Shown: in pieces, positions 29,201 to 41,200 of the stretch
Layout of the letters: the number at the start of each line of letters is the position of its first letter
Position numbering within the stretch: position 1 is the stretch's first letter
Source of the DNA: Siphonodentalium dalli
Lineage: Eukaryota; Mollusca; Scaphopoda; Gadilida; Siphonodentaliidae
Direction of reading: 5' to 3'
DNA length: 64,000 nt
Assembly: GCA_032622095.1 (NCBI GenBank)
Contig: CP136069.1
Span: forward strand, 5,446,976-5,510,975
Program-made: the position numbers and the translations under genes
The notes under the pieces: model-generated
What the model saw: the letters and a program-made list of their open reading frames with translations, nothing else
The model's database searches: none
Told to the model about the DNA's origin: nothing

Positions 29201-32200
29201 TGTCTAAAGGCCCTTCCACATGTCATTTATCTAAAGGCCCTTCCACATGTCATTTATCTAAAGGCCCTTACACATGTCATTTGTCTAAAGGCCCTTCCAC
29301 GTGTCATATGTTTAAAGGCCCTTCCACATGTCATTTGTCTAAAGGCCCTTACACATGTCATTTGTCTAAAGGCCCTTCCACATGTCATTTATCTAAAGGC
29401 CCTTCCACATGTCATTTGTCTAAAGGCCCTTCCACATGTCATATGTTTAAAGGCCCTTCCACATGTCATTTGTCTAAAGGCCCTTCCACATGTCATTTAT
29501 CTAAAGGCCCTTCCACGTGTCATTTGTCTAAAGGCCCTTCCACATGTCATTTGTCTAAAGGCCCTTCCACATGTCATTTGTCTAAAGGCCCTTCCACGTG
29601 TCATATGGATAAAGGCCCTTCCACATGTCATTTGTCTAAAGACCCTTCCACGTGTCATATGGATAAAGGCCCTTACACATGTCATTTGTCTAAAGGCCCT
29701 TCCACGTGTCATTTGTCTAAAGGCCCTTCCACATGTCATTTGTCTAAAGGCCCTTCCACATGTCATTTGTCTAAAGGCCCTTCCACATGTCATTTGTCTA
29801 AAGGCCCTTCCACGTGTCATTCGTCTAAAGGCCCTTCCACGTGTCATATGGATAAAGGCCCTTCCACATGTCATATGTCTAAAGGCCCTTCCACATGTCA
29901 TTTGTCTAAAGGCCCTTCCACGTGTCATTCGTCTAAAGGCCCTTCCACATGTCATTTGTCTAAAGGCCCTTCCACATGTCATTTGTCTAAAGGCCCTTCC
30001 ACATGTCATTCGTCTAAAGGCCCTTCCACGTGTCATTCGTCTAAAGGCCCTTCCACGTGTCATATGGATAAAGGCCCTTCCACATGTCATATGTCTAAAG
30101 GCCCTTCCACATGTCATTTGTCTAAAGGCCCTTCCACATGTCATTTGTCTAAAGGCCCTTCCACATGTCATTTGTCTAAAGGCCCTTCCACGTGTCATTC
30201 GTCTAAAGGCCCTTCCACATGTCATATGTCTAAAGGCCCTTCCACATGTCATTTGTCTAAAGGCCCTTCCACATGTCATTTGTCTAAAGGCCCTTCCACA
30301 TGTCATTTGTCTAAAGGCCCTTCCACATGTCATATGTCTAAAGGCCCTTCCACATGTCATTTGTCTAAAGGCCCTTCCACATGTCATTTGTCTAAAGGCC
30401 CTTCCACATGTCATATGTCTAAAGGCCCTTCCACATGTCATTTGTCTAAAGGCCCTTCCACATGTCATTTGTCTAAAGGCCCTTCCACATGTCATTTGTC
30501 TAAAGGCCCTTCCACATGTCATTTGTCTAAAGGCCCTTCCACATGTCATTTGTCTAAAGGCCCTTCCACGTGTCATTCGTCTAAAGGCCCTTCCACATGT
30601 CATATGTCTAAAGGCCCTTCCACATGTCATTTGTCTAAAGGCCCTTCCACATGTCATTTGTCTAAAGGCCCTTCCACATGTCATTTGTCTAAAGGCCCTT
30701 CCACGTGTCATTCGTCTAAAGGCCCTTCCACGTGTCATATGGATAAAGGCCCTTCCACATGTCATATGTCTAAAGGCCCTTCCACATGTCATTTGTCTAA
30801 AGGCCCTTCCACATGTCATTTGTCTAAAGGCCCTTCCACATGTCATTTGTCTAAAGGCCCTTCCACATGTCATTTGTCTAAAGGCCCTTCCACATGTCAT
30901 TTGTCTAAAGGCCCTTCCACATGTCATTTGTCTAAAGGCCCTTCCACATGTCATTTGTCTAAAGGCCCTTCCACGTGTCATATGGATAAAGGCCCTTCCA
31001 CATGTCATTTGTCTAAAGGCCCTTCCACATGTCATTTGTCTAAAGGCCCTTCCACATGTCATATGTTTAAAGGCCCTTCCACATGTCATTTGTCTAAAGG
31101 CCCTTCCACATGTCATTTGTCTAAAGGCCCTTACACATGTCATTTGTCTAAAGGCCCTTCCACATGTCATTTGTCTAAAGGCCCTTCCACATGTCATTTG
31201 TCTAAAGGCCCTTCCACATGTCATTTGTCTAAAGGCCCTTCAACATGCCGTTTGTACAAAGGCCCTTCCACATGTCATTTGTCTAAAGGCCCTTCCACAT
31301 GTCATGTGTCTAAAGGCCCTTCAACATGTCATTTGTCTAAAGGCCCTTCCACATGTCATTTGTCTAAAGGCCCTTCCACATGTCATTTGTCTAAAGGCCC
31401 TTCCACGTGTCATTTATCTAAAGGCCCTTCCACATGTCATATGTTTAAAGGCCCTTCCACGTGTCATTTATCTAAAGGCCCTTCCACATGTCATTTGTCT
31501 AAAGGCCCTTCCACATGTCATTTGTCTAAAGGCCCTTCCACATGTCATTTGTCTAAAGGCCCTTCCACATGTCATTTGTCTAAAGGCCCTTCCACATGTC
31601 ATTTATCTAAAGGCCCTTCCACGTGTCATATGGATAAAGGCCCTTCCACGTGTCATTTGTCTAAAGGCCCTTCCACATGTCATATGGATAAAGGCCCTTC
31701 CACATGTCATTTATCTAAAGGCCCTTCCACATGTCATTTGTCTAAAGGCCCTTCCACATGTCATTTGTCTAAAGGCCCTTCCACATGTCAATCGTCTAAA
31801 GGCCCTTCCACATGTCATTTGTCTAAAGGCCCTTCCACATGTCATATGGATAAAGGCCCTTCCACATGTCATTTGTCTAAAGGCCCTTCAACATGTCATT
31901 TGTCTAAAGGCCCTTCCACATGTCATTTGTCTAAAGGCCCTTCCACATGTCATTTGTCTAAAGGCCCTTCCACATGTCATTTGTCTAAAGGCCCTTCCAC
32001 ATGTCATATGGATAAAGGCCCTTCAACATGTAATTTGTCTAAAGGCCCTTCCACGTGTCATTTGTCTAAAGGCCCTTCCACGTGTCATTTGTCTAAAGGC
32101 CCTTCCACATGTCATATGGATAAAGGCCCTTCCACATGTCATTTGTCTAAAGGCCCTTCCACATGTCATTTGTCTAAAGGCCCTTCCACATGTCATATGG

Positions 32201-35200
32201 ATAAAGGCCCTTCCACATGTCATTTGTCTAAAGGCCCTTCCACGTGCCGTTTGTCTAAAGGCCCTTCCACATGTCATTTGTCTAAAGGCCCTTCCACATG
32301 TCATTTGTCTAAAGGCCCTTCCACATGTCATTTGTCTAAAGGCCCTTCCACGTGCCGTTTGTCTAAAGGCCCTTCCACATGTCATATGTTTAAAGGCCCT
32401 TCCACATGTCATATGTTTAAAGGCCCTTCCACATGTCATTTGTCTAAAGGCCCTTCCACATGTCATTTGGATAAAGGCCCTTCCACATGTCATATGGATA
32501 AAGGCCCTTCCACATGTCATTTATCTAAAGGCCCTTCCACATGTCATTTGTCTAAAGGCCCTTCCACATGTCATATGTTTAAAGGCCCTTCCACATGTCA
32601 TTTGTCTAAAGGCCCTTCCACATGTCATTTGGATAAAGGCCCTTCCACATGTCATTTATCTAAAGGCCCTTCCACATGTCATTTATCTAAAGGCCCTTCC
32701 ACATGTCATTTATCTAAAGGCCCTTCCACATGTCATTTATCTAAAGGCCCTTCCACATGTCATATGTCTAAAGGCCCTTCCACATGTCATTTATCTAAAG
32801 GCCCTTCCACATGTCATTTATCTAAAGGCCCTTCCACATGTCATTTATCTAAAGGCCCTTCCACATGTCATTTATCTAAAGGCCCTTCCACATGTCATAT
32901 GTCTAAAGGCCCTTCCACATGTCATTTGTCTAAAGGCCCTTCCACATGTCATTTGTCTAAAGGCCCTTCCACATGTCATTTGTCTAAAGGCCCTTCCACA
33001 TGTCATTTATCTAAAGGCCCTTCCACATGTCATTTGTCTAAAGGCCCTTCCACATGTCATTTATCTAAAGGCCCTTCCACATGTCATTTGTCTAAAGGCC
33101 CTTCCACATGTCATTTATCTAAAGGCCCTTCCACATGTCATTTGTCTAAAGGCCCTTCCACATGTCATTTGTCTAAAGGCCCTTCCACATGTCATTCGTC
33201 TAAAGGCCCTTCCACATGTCATTTATCTAAAGGCCCTTCCACATGTCATATGTCTAAAGGCCCTTCCACATGTCATTTGTCTAAAGGCCCTTCCACATGT
33301 CATTTATCTAAAGGCCCTTCCACATGTCATTTGTCTAAAGGCCCTTCCACGTGTCATTTGGCTAAAGGCCCTTCCACATGTCATTTGTCTAAAGGCCCTT
33401 CCACATGTCATTTGTCTAAAGGCCCTTCCACATGTCATTCGTCTAAAGGCCCTTCCACATGTCATATGGATAAAGGCCCTTCCACATGTCATTTGTCTAA
33501 AGGCCCTTCCACGTGTCATATGGATAAAGGCCCTTCCACATGTCATTTGTCTAAAGGCCCTTCCACATGTCATTTATCTAAAGGCCCTTCCACATGTCAT
33601 TTATCTAAAGGCCCTTCCACATGTCATTTGTCTAAAGGCCCTTCCACATGTCATTTGTATAAAGGCCCTTCCACATGTCATTTGTCTAAAGGCCCTTCCA
33701 CATGTCATTTATCTAAAGGCCCTTCCACATGTCATTTGTCTAAAGGCCCTTCCACATGTCATTTGTCTAAAGGCCCTTCCACGTGTCATATGGATAAAGG
33801 CCCTTCCACATGTCATTTATCTAAAGGCCCTTCCACATGTCATTTGTCTAAAGGCCCTTCCACATGTCATTCGTCTAAAGGCCCTTCCACGTGTCATTTG
33901 GATAAAGGCCCTTCCACGTGTCATATGGATAAAGGCCCTTCCACGTGTCATTTGTCTAAAGGCCCTTCCACTTGTCATTCGTCTAAAGGCCCTTCCACCT
34001 GTCATTTGTCTAAAGGCCCTTCCACATGTCATTTCTCTAAAGGCCCTTACACATGTCATTTGTCTAAAGGCCCTTCCACGTGTCATTCGTCTAAAGGCCC
34101 TTCCACGTGTCATTTGTCTAAAGGCCCTTCCACGTGTCATTCGTCTAAAGGCCCTTCCACCTGTCATTTGTCTAAAGGCCCTTCCACGTGTCATTCGTCT
34201 AAAGGCCCTTCCACGTGTCATTCGTCTAAAGGCCCTTCCACATGTCATTTGTCTAAAGGCCCTTCCACGTGTCATTCGTCTAAAGGCCCTTACACATATC
34301 ATTCGTCTAAAGGCCCTTCCACATGTCATTTGTCTAAAGGCCCTTCCACGTGTCATTTGTCTAAAGGCCCTTCCACATGTCATTCGTCTAAAGGCCCTTC
34401 CACATGTCATTTGTCTAAAGGCCCTTCCACGTGTCATTTGTCTAAAGGCCCTTCCACATGTCATTTGTCTAAAGGCCCTTCCACATGTCATTTGTCTAAA
34501 GGCCCTTCCACATGTCATTTATCTAAAGGCCCTTCCACATGTCATTTGTCTAAAGGCCCTTCCACGTGTCATATGGATAAAGGCCCTTCCACGTGTCATT
34601 TGTCTAAAGGCCCTTCCACGTGTCATTTGTCTAAAGGCCCTTCCACATGTCATATGTTTAAAGGCCCTTCAACGTGTCATTCGTCTAAAGGCCCTTCCAC
34701 GTGTCATTCGTCTAAAGGCCCTTCCACATGTCATTTGTCTAAAGGCCCTTCCACATGTCATTTATCTAAAGGCCCTTCCACGTGTCATTTGTCTAAAGGC
34801 CCTTCCACATGTCATTTGTCTAAAGGCCCTTCCACGTGTCATTTGTCTAAAGGCCCTTCCACATGTCATTTGTCTAAAGGCCCTTCCACATGTCATTTGT
34901 CTAAAGGCCCTTCCACATGTCATATGTTTAAAGGCCCTTCCACATGTCATTTGTCTAAAGGCCCTTCCACATGTCATTTATCTAAAGGCCCTTCCACGTG
35001 TCATTTGTCTAAAGGCCCTTCCACATGTCATTTGTCTAAAGGCCCTTCCACGTGTCATTTGTCTAAAGGCCCTTCCACATGTCATTTGTCTAAAGGCCCT
35101 TCCACATGTCATATGTTTAAAGGCCCTTCCACATGTCATTTGTCTAAAGGCCCTTACACATGTCATTTGTCTAAAGGCCCTTCCACATGTCATATGTTTA

Positions 35201-38200
35201 AAGGCCCTTCCACATGTCATTTGTCTAAAGGCCCTTCCACATGTCATTTATCTAAAGGCCCTTCCACGTGTCATTTGTCTAAAGGCCCTTCCACATGTCA
35301 TTTGTCTAAAGGCCCTTCCACATGTCATTTATCTAAAGGCCCTTCCACGTGTCATTTGTCTAAAGGCCCTTCCACATGTCATGTGTCTAAAGGCCCTTCC
35401 ACATGTCATTTGTCTAAAGGCCCTTCCACATGTCATATGTTTAAAGGCCCTTCCACATGTCATTTGTCTAAAGGCCCTTCCACATGTCATTTATCTAAAG
35501 GCCCTTCCACGTGTCATTTGTCTAAAGGCCCTTCCACATGTCATTTGTCTAAAGGCCCTTCCACATGTCATTTGTCTAAAGGCCCTTCCACGTGTCATAT
35601 GGATAAAGGCCCTTCCACATGTCATTTGTCTAAAGGCCCTTCCACGTGTCATATGGATAAAGGCCCTTACACATGTCATTTGTCTAAAGGCCCTTCCACG
35701 TGTCATATGGATAAAGGCCCTTACACATGTCATTTGTCTAAAGGCCCTTCCACATGTCATTTGTCTAAAGGCCCTTCCACATGTCATTTGTCTAAAGGCC
35801 CTTCCACATGTCATTTGTCTAAAGGCCCTTCCACGTGTCATTCGTCTAAAGGCCCTTCCACGTGTCATATGGATAAAGGCCCTTCCACATGTCATATGTC
35901 TAAAGGCCCTTCCACATGTCATTTGTCTAAAGGCCCTTCCACATGTCATTTGTCTAAAGGCCCTTCCACATGTCATTTGTCTAAAGGCCCTTCCACATGT
36001 CATTTGTCTAAAGGCCCTTCCACGTGTCATATGGATAAAGGCCCTTCCACATGTCATATGTCTAAAGGCCCTTCCACATGTCATTTGTCTAAAGGCCCTT
36101 CCACATGTCATTCGTCTAAAGGCCCTTCCACATGTCATTTGTCTAAAGGCCCTTCCACATGTCATTTGTCTAAAGGCCCTTCCACATGTCATTTGTCTAA
36201 AGGCCCTTCCACGTGTCATATGGATAAAGGCCCTTCCACATGTCATTTGTCTAAAGGCCCTTCCACGTGTCATTCGTCTATAGGCCCTTCCACATGTCAT
36301 TTGTCTAAAGGCCCTTCCACGTGTCATTTGTCTAAAGGCCCTTCAACATGTCATTTGTCTAAAGGCCCTTCCACATGTCATTTGTCTAAAGGCCCTTCCA
36401 CATGTCATTTGTCTAAAGGCCCTTACACATGTAATTTGTCTAAAGGCCCTTCCACATGTCATTTGTCTAAAGGCCCTTCCACGTGTCATATGGATAAAGG
36501 CCCTTACACATGTCATTTGTCTAAAGGCCCTTCCACATGTCATTTGTCTAAAGGCCCTTCCACATGTCATTTGTCTAAAGGCCCTTCCACATGTCATTTG
36601 TCTAAAGGCCCTTCCACATGTCATTTGTCTAAAGGCCCTTCCACATGTCATTTGTCTAAAGGCCCTTCCACATGTCATTTGTCTAAAGGCCCTTCCACAT
36701 GTCATATGTCTAAAGGCCCTTCCACATGTCATTTGGATAAAGGCCCTTCCACATGTCATGTGTCTAAAGGCCCTTCCACATCTCATATGTCTAAAGGCCC
36801 TTCCACATGTCATTTATCTAAAGGCCCTTCCACATGTCATTTGTCTAAAGGCCCTTCCACATGTCATTTGTCTAAAGGCCCTTCCACATGTCATTTGTCT
36901 AAAGGCCCTTCCACATGTCATTTGTCTAAAGGCCCTTCCACATGTCATTTGGATAAAGGCCCTTCCACATGCCATGTGTCTAAAGGCCCTTCCACATCTC
37001 ATATGTCTAAAGGCCCTTCCACATGTCATTTATCTAAAGGCCCTTCCACATGTCATTTATCTAAAGGCCCTTCCACATGTCATTTGGATAAAGGCCCTTC
37101 CACATGTCATTTGTCTAAAGGCCCTTCCACATGTCATTTGTCTAAAGGCCCTTCCACGTGTCATATGGATAAAGGCCCTTACACATGTCATTCGTCTAAA
37201 GGCCCTTCAACGTGTCATATGGATAAAGGCCCTTCCACATGTCATTTGTCTAAAGGCCCTTCCACATGTCATTTGTCTAAAGGCCCTTCCACATGTCATT
37301 TGTCTAAAGGCCCTTCCACATGTCATTTGTCTAAAGGCCCTTACACATGTAATTTGTCTAAAGGCCCTTCCACATGTCATTTGTCTAAAGGCCCTTCCAC
37401 GTGTCATATGGATAAAGGCCCTTACACATGTCATTTGTCTAAAGGCCCTTCCACGTGTCATTCGTCTAAAGGCCCTTCCACGTGTCATATGGATAAAGGC
37501 CCTTACACATGTCATTTGTCTAAAGGCCCTTACACATGTCATTTGTCTAAAGGCCCTTCCACATGTCATTTGTCTAAAGGCCCTTACACATGTCATTTGT
37601 CTAAAGGCCCTTCCACGTGTCATTCGTCTAAAGGCCCTTCCACGTGTCATATGGATAAAGGCCCTTACACATGTCATTTGTCTAAAGGCCCTTCCACGTG
37701 TCATATGGATAAAGGCCCTTACACATGTCATTTGTCTAAAGGCCCTTACACATATGTCATTTGTCTAAAGGCCCTTCCACATGTCATTTGTCTAAAGGCC
37801 CTTCCACGTGTCATATGGATAAAGGCCCTTCCACATGTCATTTGTCTAAAGGCCCTTCCACATGTCATTTATCTAAAGGCCCTTCCACATGTCATTTATC
37901 TAAAGGCCCTTCCACATGTCATTTGTCTAAAGGCCCTTCCACATGTCATTTGTATAAAGGCCCTTCCACATGTCATTTGTCTAAAGGCCCTTCCACATGT
38001 CATTTATCTAAAGGCCCTTCCACATGTCATTTGTCTAAAGGCCCTTCCACATGTCATTTGTCTAAAGGCCCTTCCACGTGTCATATGGATAAAGGCCCTT
38101 CCACATGTCATTTATCTAAAGGCCCTTCCACATGTCATTTGTCTAAAGGCCCTTCCACATGTCATTCGTCTAAAGGCCCTTCCACGTGTCATTTGGATAA

Positions 38201-41200
38201 AGGCCCTTCCACGTGTCATATGGATAAAGGCCCTTCCACGTGTCATTTGTCTAAAGGCCCTTCCACTTGTCATTCGTCTAAAGGCCCTTCCACCTGTCAT
38301 TTGTCTAAAGGCCCTTCCACATGTCATTTCTCTAAAGGCCCTTACACATGTCATTTGTCTAAAGGCCCTTCCACGTGTCATTCGTCTAAAGGCCCTTCCA
38401 CGTGTCATTTGTCTAAAGGCCCTTCCACGTGTCATTCGTCTAAAGGCCCTTCCACCTGTCATTTGTCTAAAGGCCCTTCCACGTGTCATTCGTCTAAAGG
38501 CCCTTCCACGTGTCATTCGTCTAAAGGCCCTTCCACATGTCATTTGTCTAAAGGCCCTTCCACGTGTCATTCGTCTAAAGGCCCTTACACATATCATTCG
38601 TCTAAAGGCCCTTCCACATGTCATTTGTCTAAAGGCCCTTCCACGTGTCATTTGTCTAAAGGCCCTTCCACATGTCATTCGTCTAAAGGCCCTTCCACAT
38701 GTCATTTGTCTAAAGGCCCTTCCACGTGTCATTTGTCTAAAGGCCCTTCCACATGTCATTTGTCTAAAGGCCCTTCCACATGTCATTTGTCTAAAGGCCC
38801 TTCCACATGTCATTTATCTAAAGGCCCTTCCACATGTCATTTGTCTAAAGGCCCTTCCACGTGTCATATGGATAAAGGCCCTTCCACGTGTCATTTGTCT
38901 AAAGGCCCTTCCACGTGTCATTTGTCTAAAGGCCCTTCCATATGTTTAAAGGCCCTTCAACGTGTCATTCGTCTAAAGGCCCTTCCACGTGTCATTCGTC
39001 TAAAGGCCCTTCCACATGTCATTTGTCTAAAGGCCCTTCCACATGTCATTTATCTAAAGGCCCTTCCACGTGTCATTTGTCTAAAGGCCCTTCCACATGT
39101 CATTTGTCTAAAGGCCCTTCCACGTGTCATTTGTCTAAAGGCCCTTCCACATGTCATTTGTCTAAAGGCCCTTCCACATGTCATATGTTTAAAGGCCCTT
39201 CCACATGTCATTTGTCTAAAGGCCCTTCCACATGTCATTTATCTAAAGGCCCTTCCACGTGTCATTTGTCTAAAGGCCCTTCCACATGTCATTTGTCTAA
39301 AGGCCCTTCCACATGTCATTTATCTAAAGGCCCTTCCACGTGTCATTTGTCTAAAGGCCCTTCCACATGTCATGTGTCTAAAGGCCCTTCCACATGTCAT
39401 TTGTCTAAAGGCCCTTCCACATGTCATATGTTTAAAGGCCCTTCCACATGTCATTTGTCTAAAGGCCCTTCCACATGTCATTTATCTAAAGGCCCTTCCA
39501 CGTGTCATTTGTCTAAAGGCCCTTCCACATGTCATTTGTCTAAAGGCCCTTCCACATGTCATTTGTCTAAAGGCCCTTCCACGTGTCATATGGATAAAGG
39601 CCCTTCCACATGTCATTTGTCTAAAGGCCCTTCCACGTGTCATATGGATAAAGGCCCTTACACATGTCATTTGTCTAAAGGCCCTTCCACGTGTCATATG
39701 GATAAAGGCCCTTACACATGTCATTTGTCTAAAGGCCCTTCCACATGTCATTTGTCTAAAGGCCCTTCCACATGTCATTTGTCTAAAGGCCCTTCCACAT
39801 GTCATTTGTCTAAAGGCCCTTCCACGTGTCATTCGTCTAAAGGCCCTTCCACGTGTCATATGGATAAAGGCCCTTCCACATGTCATATGTCTAAAGGCCC
39901 TTCCACATGTCATTTGTCTAAAGGCCCTTCCACATGTCATTTGTCTAAAGGCCCTTCCACATGTCATTTGTCTAAAGGCCCTTCCACATGTCATTTGTCT
40001 AAAGGCCCTTCCACGTGTCATATGGATAAAGGCCCTTCCACGTGTCATATGTCTAAAGGCCCTTCCACATGTCATTTGTCTAAAGGCCCTTCCACATGTC
40101 ATTCGTCTAAAGGCCCTTCCACATGTCATTTGTCTAAAGGCCCTTCCACATGTCATTTATCTAAAGGCCCTTCCACGTGTCATTTATCTAAAGGCCCTTC
40201 CACATGTCATTTGTCTAAAGGCCCTTCCACATGTCATTTGTCTAAAGGCCCTTCCACATGTCATTTGTCTAAAGGCCCTTCCACGTGTCATATGGATAAA
40301 GGCCCTTCCACGTGTCATTTGTCTAAAGGCCCTTCCACGTGTCATTCGTCTATAGGCCCTTCCACGTGTCATTTGTCTAAAGGCCCTTCCACATGTCATT
40401 TGTCTAAAGGCCCTTCCACGTGTCATTTGTCTAAAGGCCCTTCAACATGTCATTTGTCTAAAGGCCCTTCCACATGTCATTTGTCTAAAGGCCCTTCCAC
40501 ATGTCATTTGTCTAAAGGCCCTTACACATGTAATTTGTCTAAAGGCCCTTCCACATGTCATTTGTCTAAAGGCCCTTCCACGTGTCATATGGATAAAGGC
40601 CCTTACACATGTCATTTGTCTAAAGGCCCTTCCACATGTCATTTGTCTAAAGGCCCTTCCACATGTCATTTGTCTAAAGGCCCTTCCACATGTCATTTGT
40701 CTAAAGGCCCTTCCACATGTCATTTGTCTAAAGGCCCTTCCACATGTCATTTGTCTAAAGGCCCTTCCACATGTCATTTGTCTAAAGGCCCTTCCACATG
40801 TCATTTGGATAAAGGCCCTTCCACATGTCATGTGTCTAAAGGCCCTTCCACATCTCATATGTCTAAAGGCCCTTCCACATGTCATTTATCTAAAGGCCCT
40901 TCCACATGTCATTTGTCTAAAGGCCCTTCCACATGTCATTTGTCTAAAGGCCCTTCCACATGTCATTTGTCTAAAGGCCCTTCCACATGTCATTTGTCTA
41001 AAGGCCCTTCCACATGTCATTTGGATAAAGGCCCTTCCACATGCCATGTGTCTAAAGGCCCTTCCACATCTCATATGTCTAAAGGCCCTTCCACATGTCA
41101 TTTATCTAAAGGCCCTTCCACATGTCATTTATCTAAAGGCCCTTCCACATGTCATTTGGATAAAGGCCCTTCCACATGTCATTTGTCTAAAGGCCCTTCC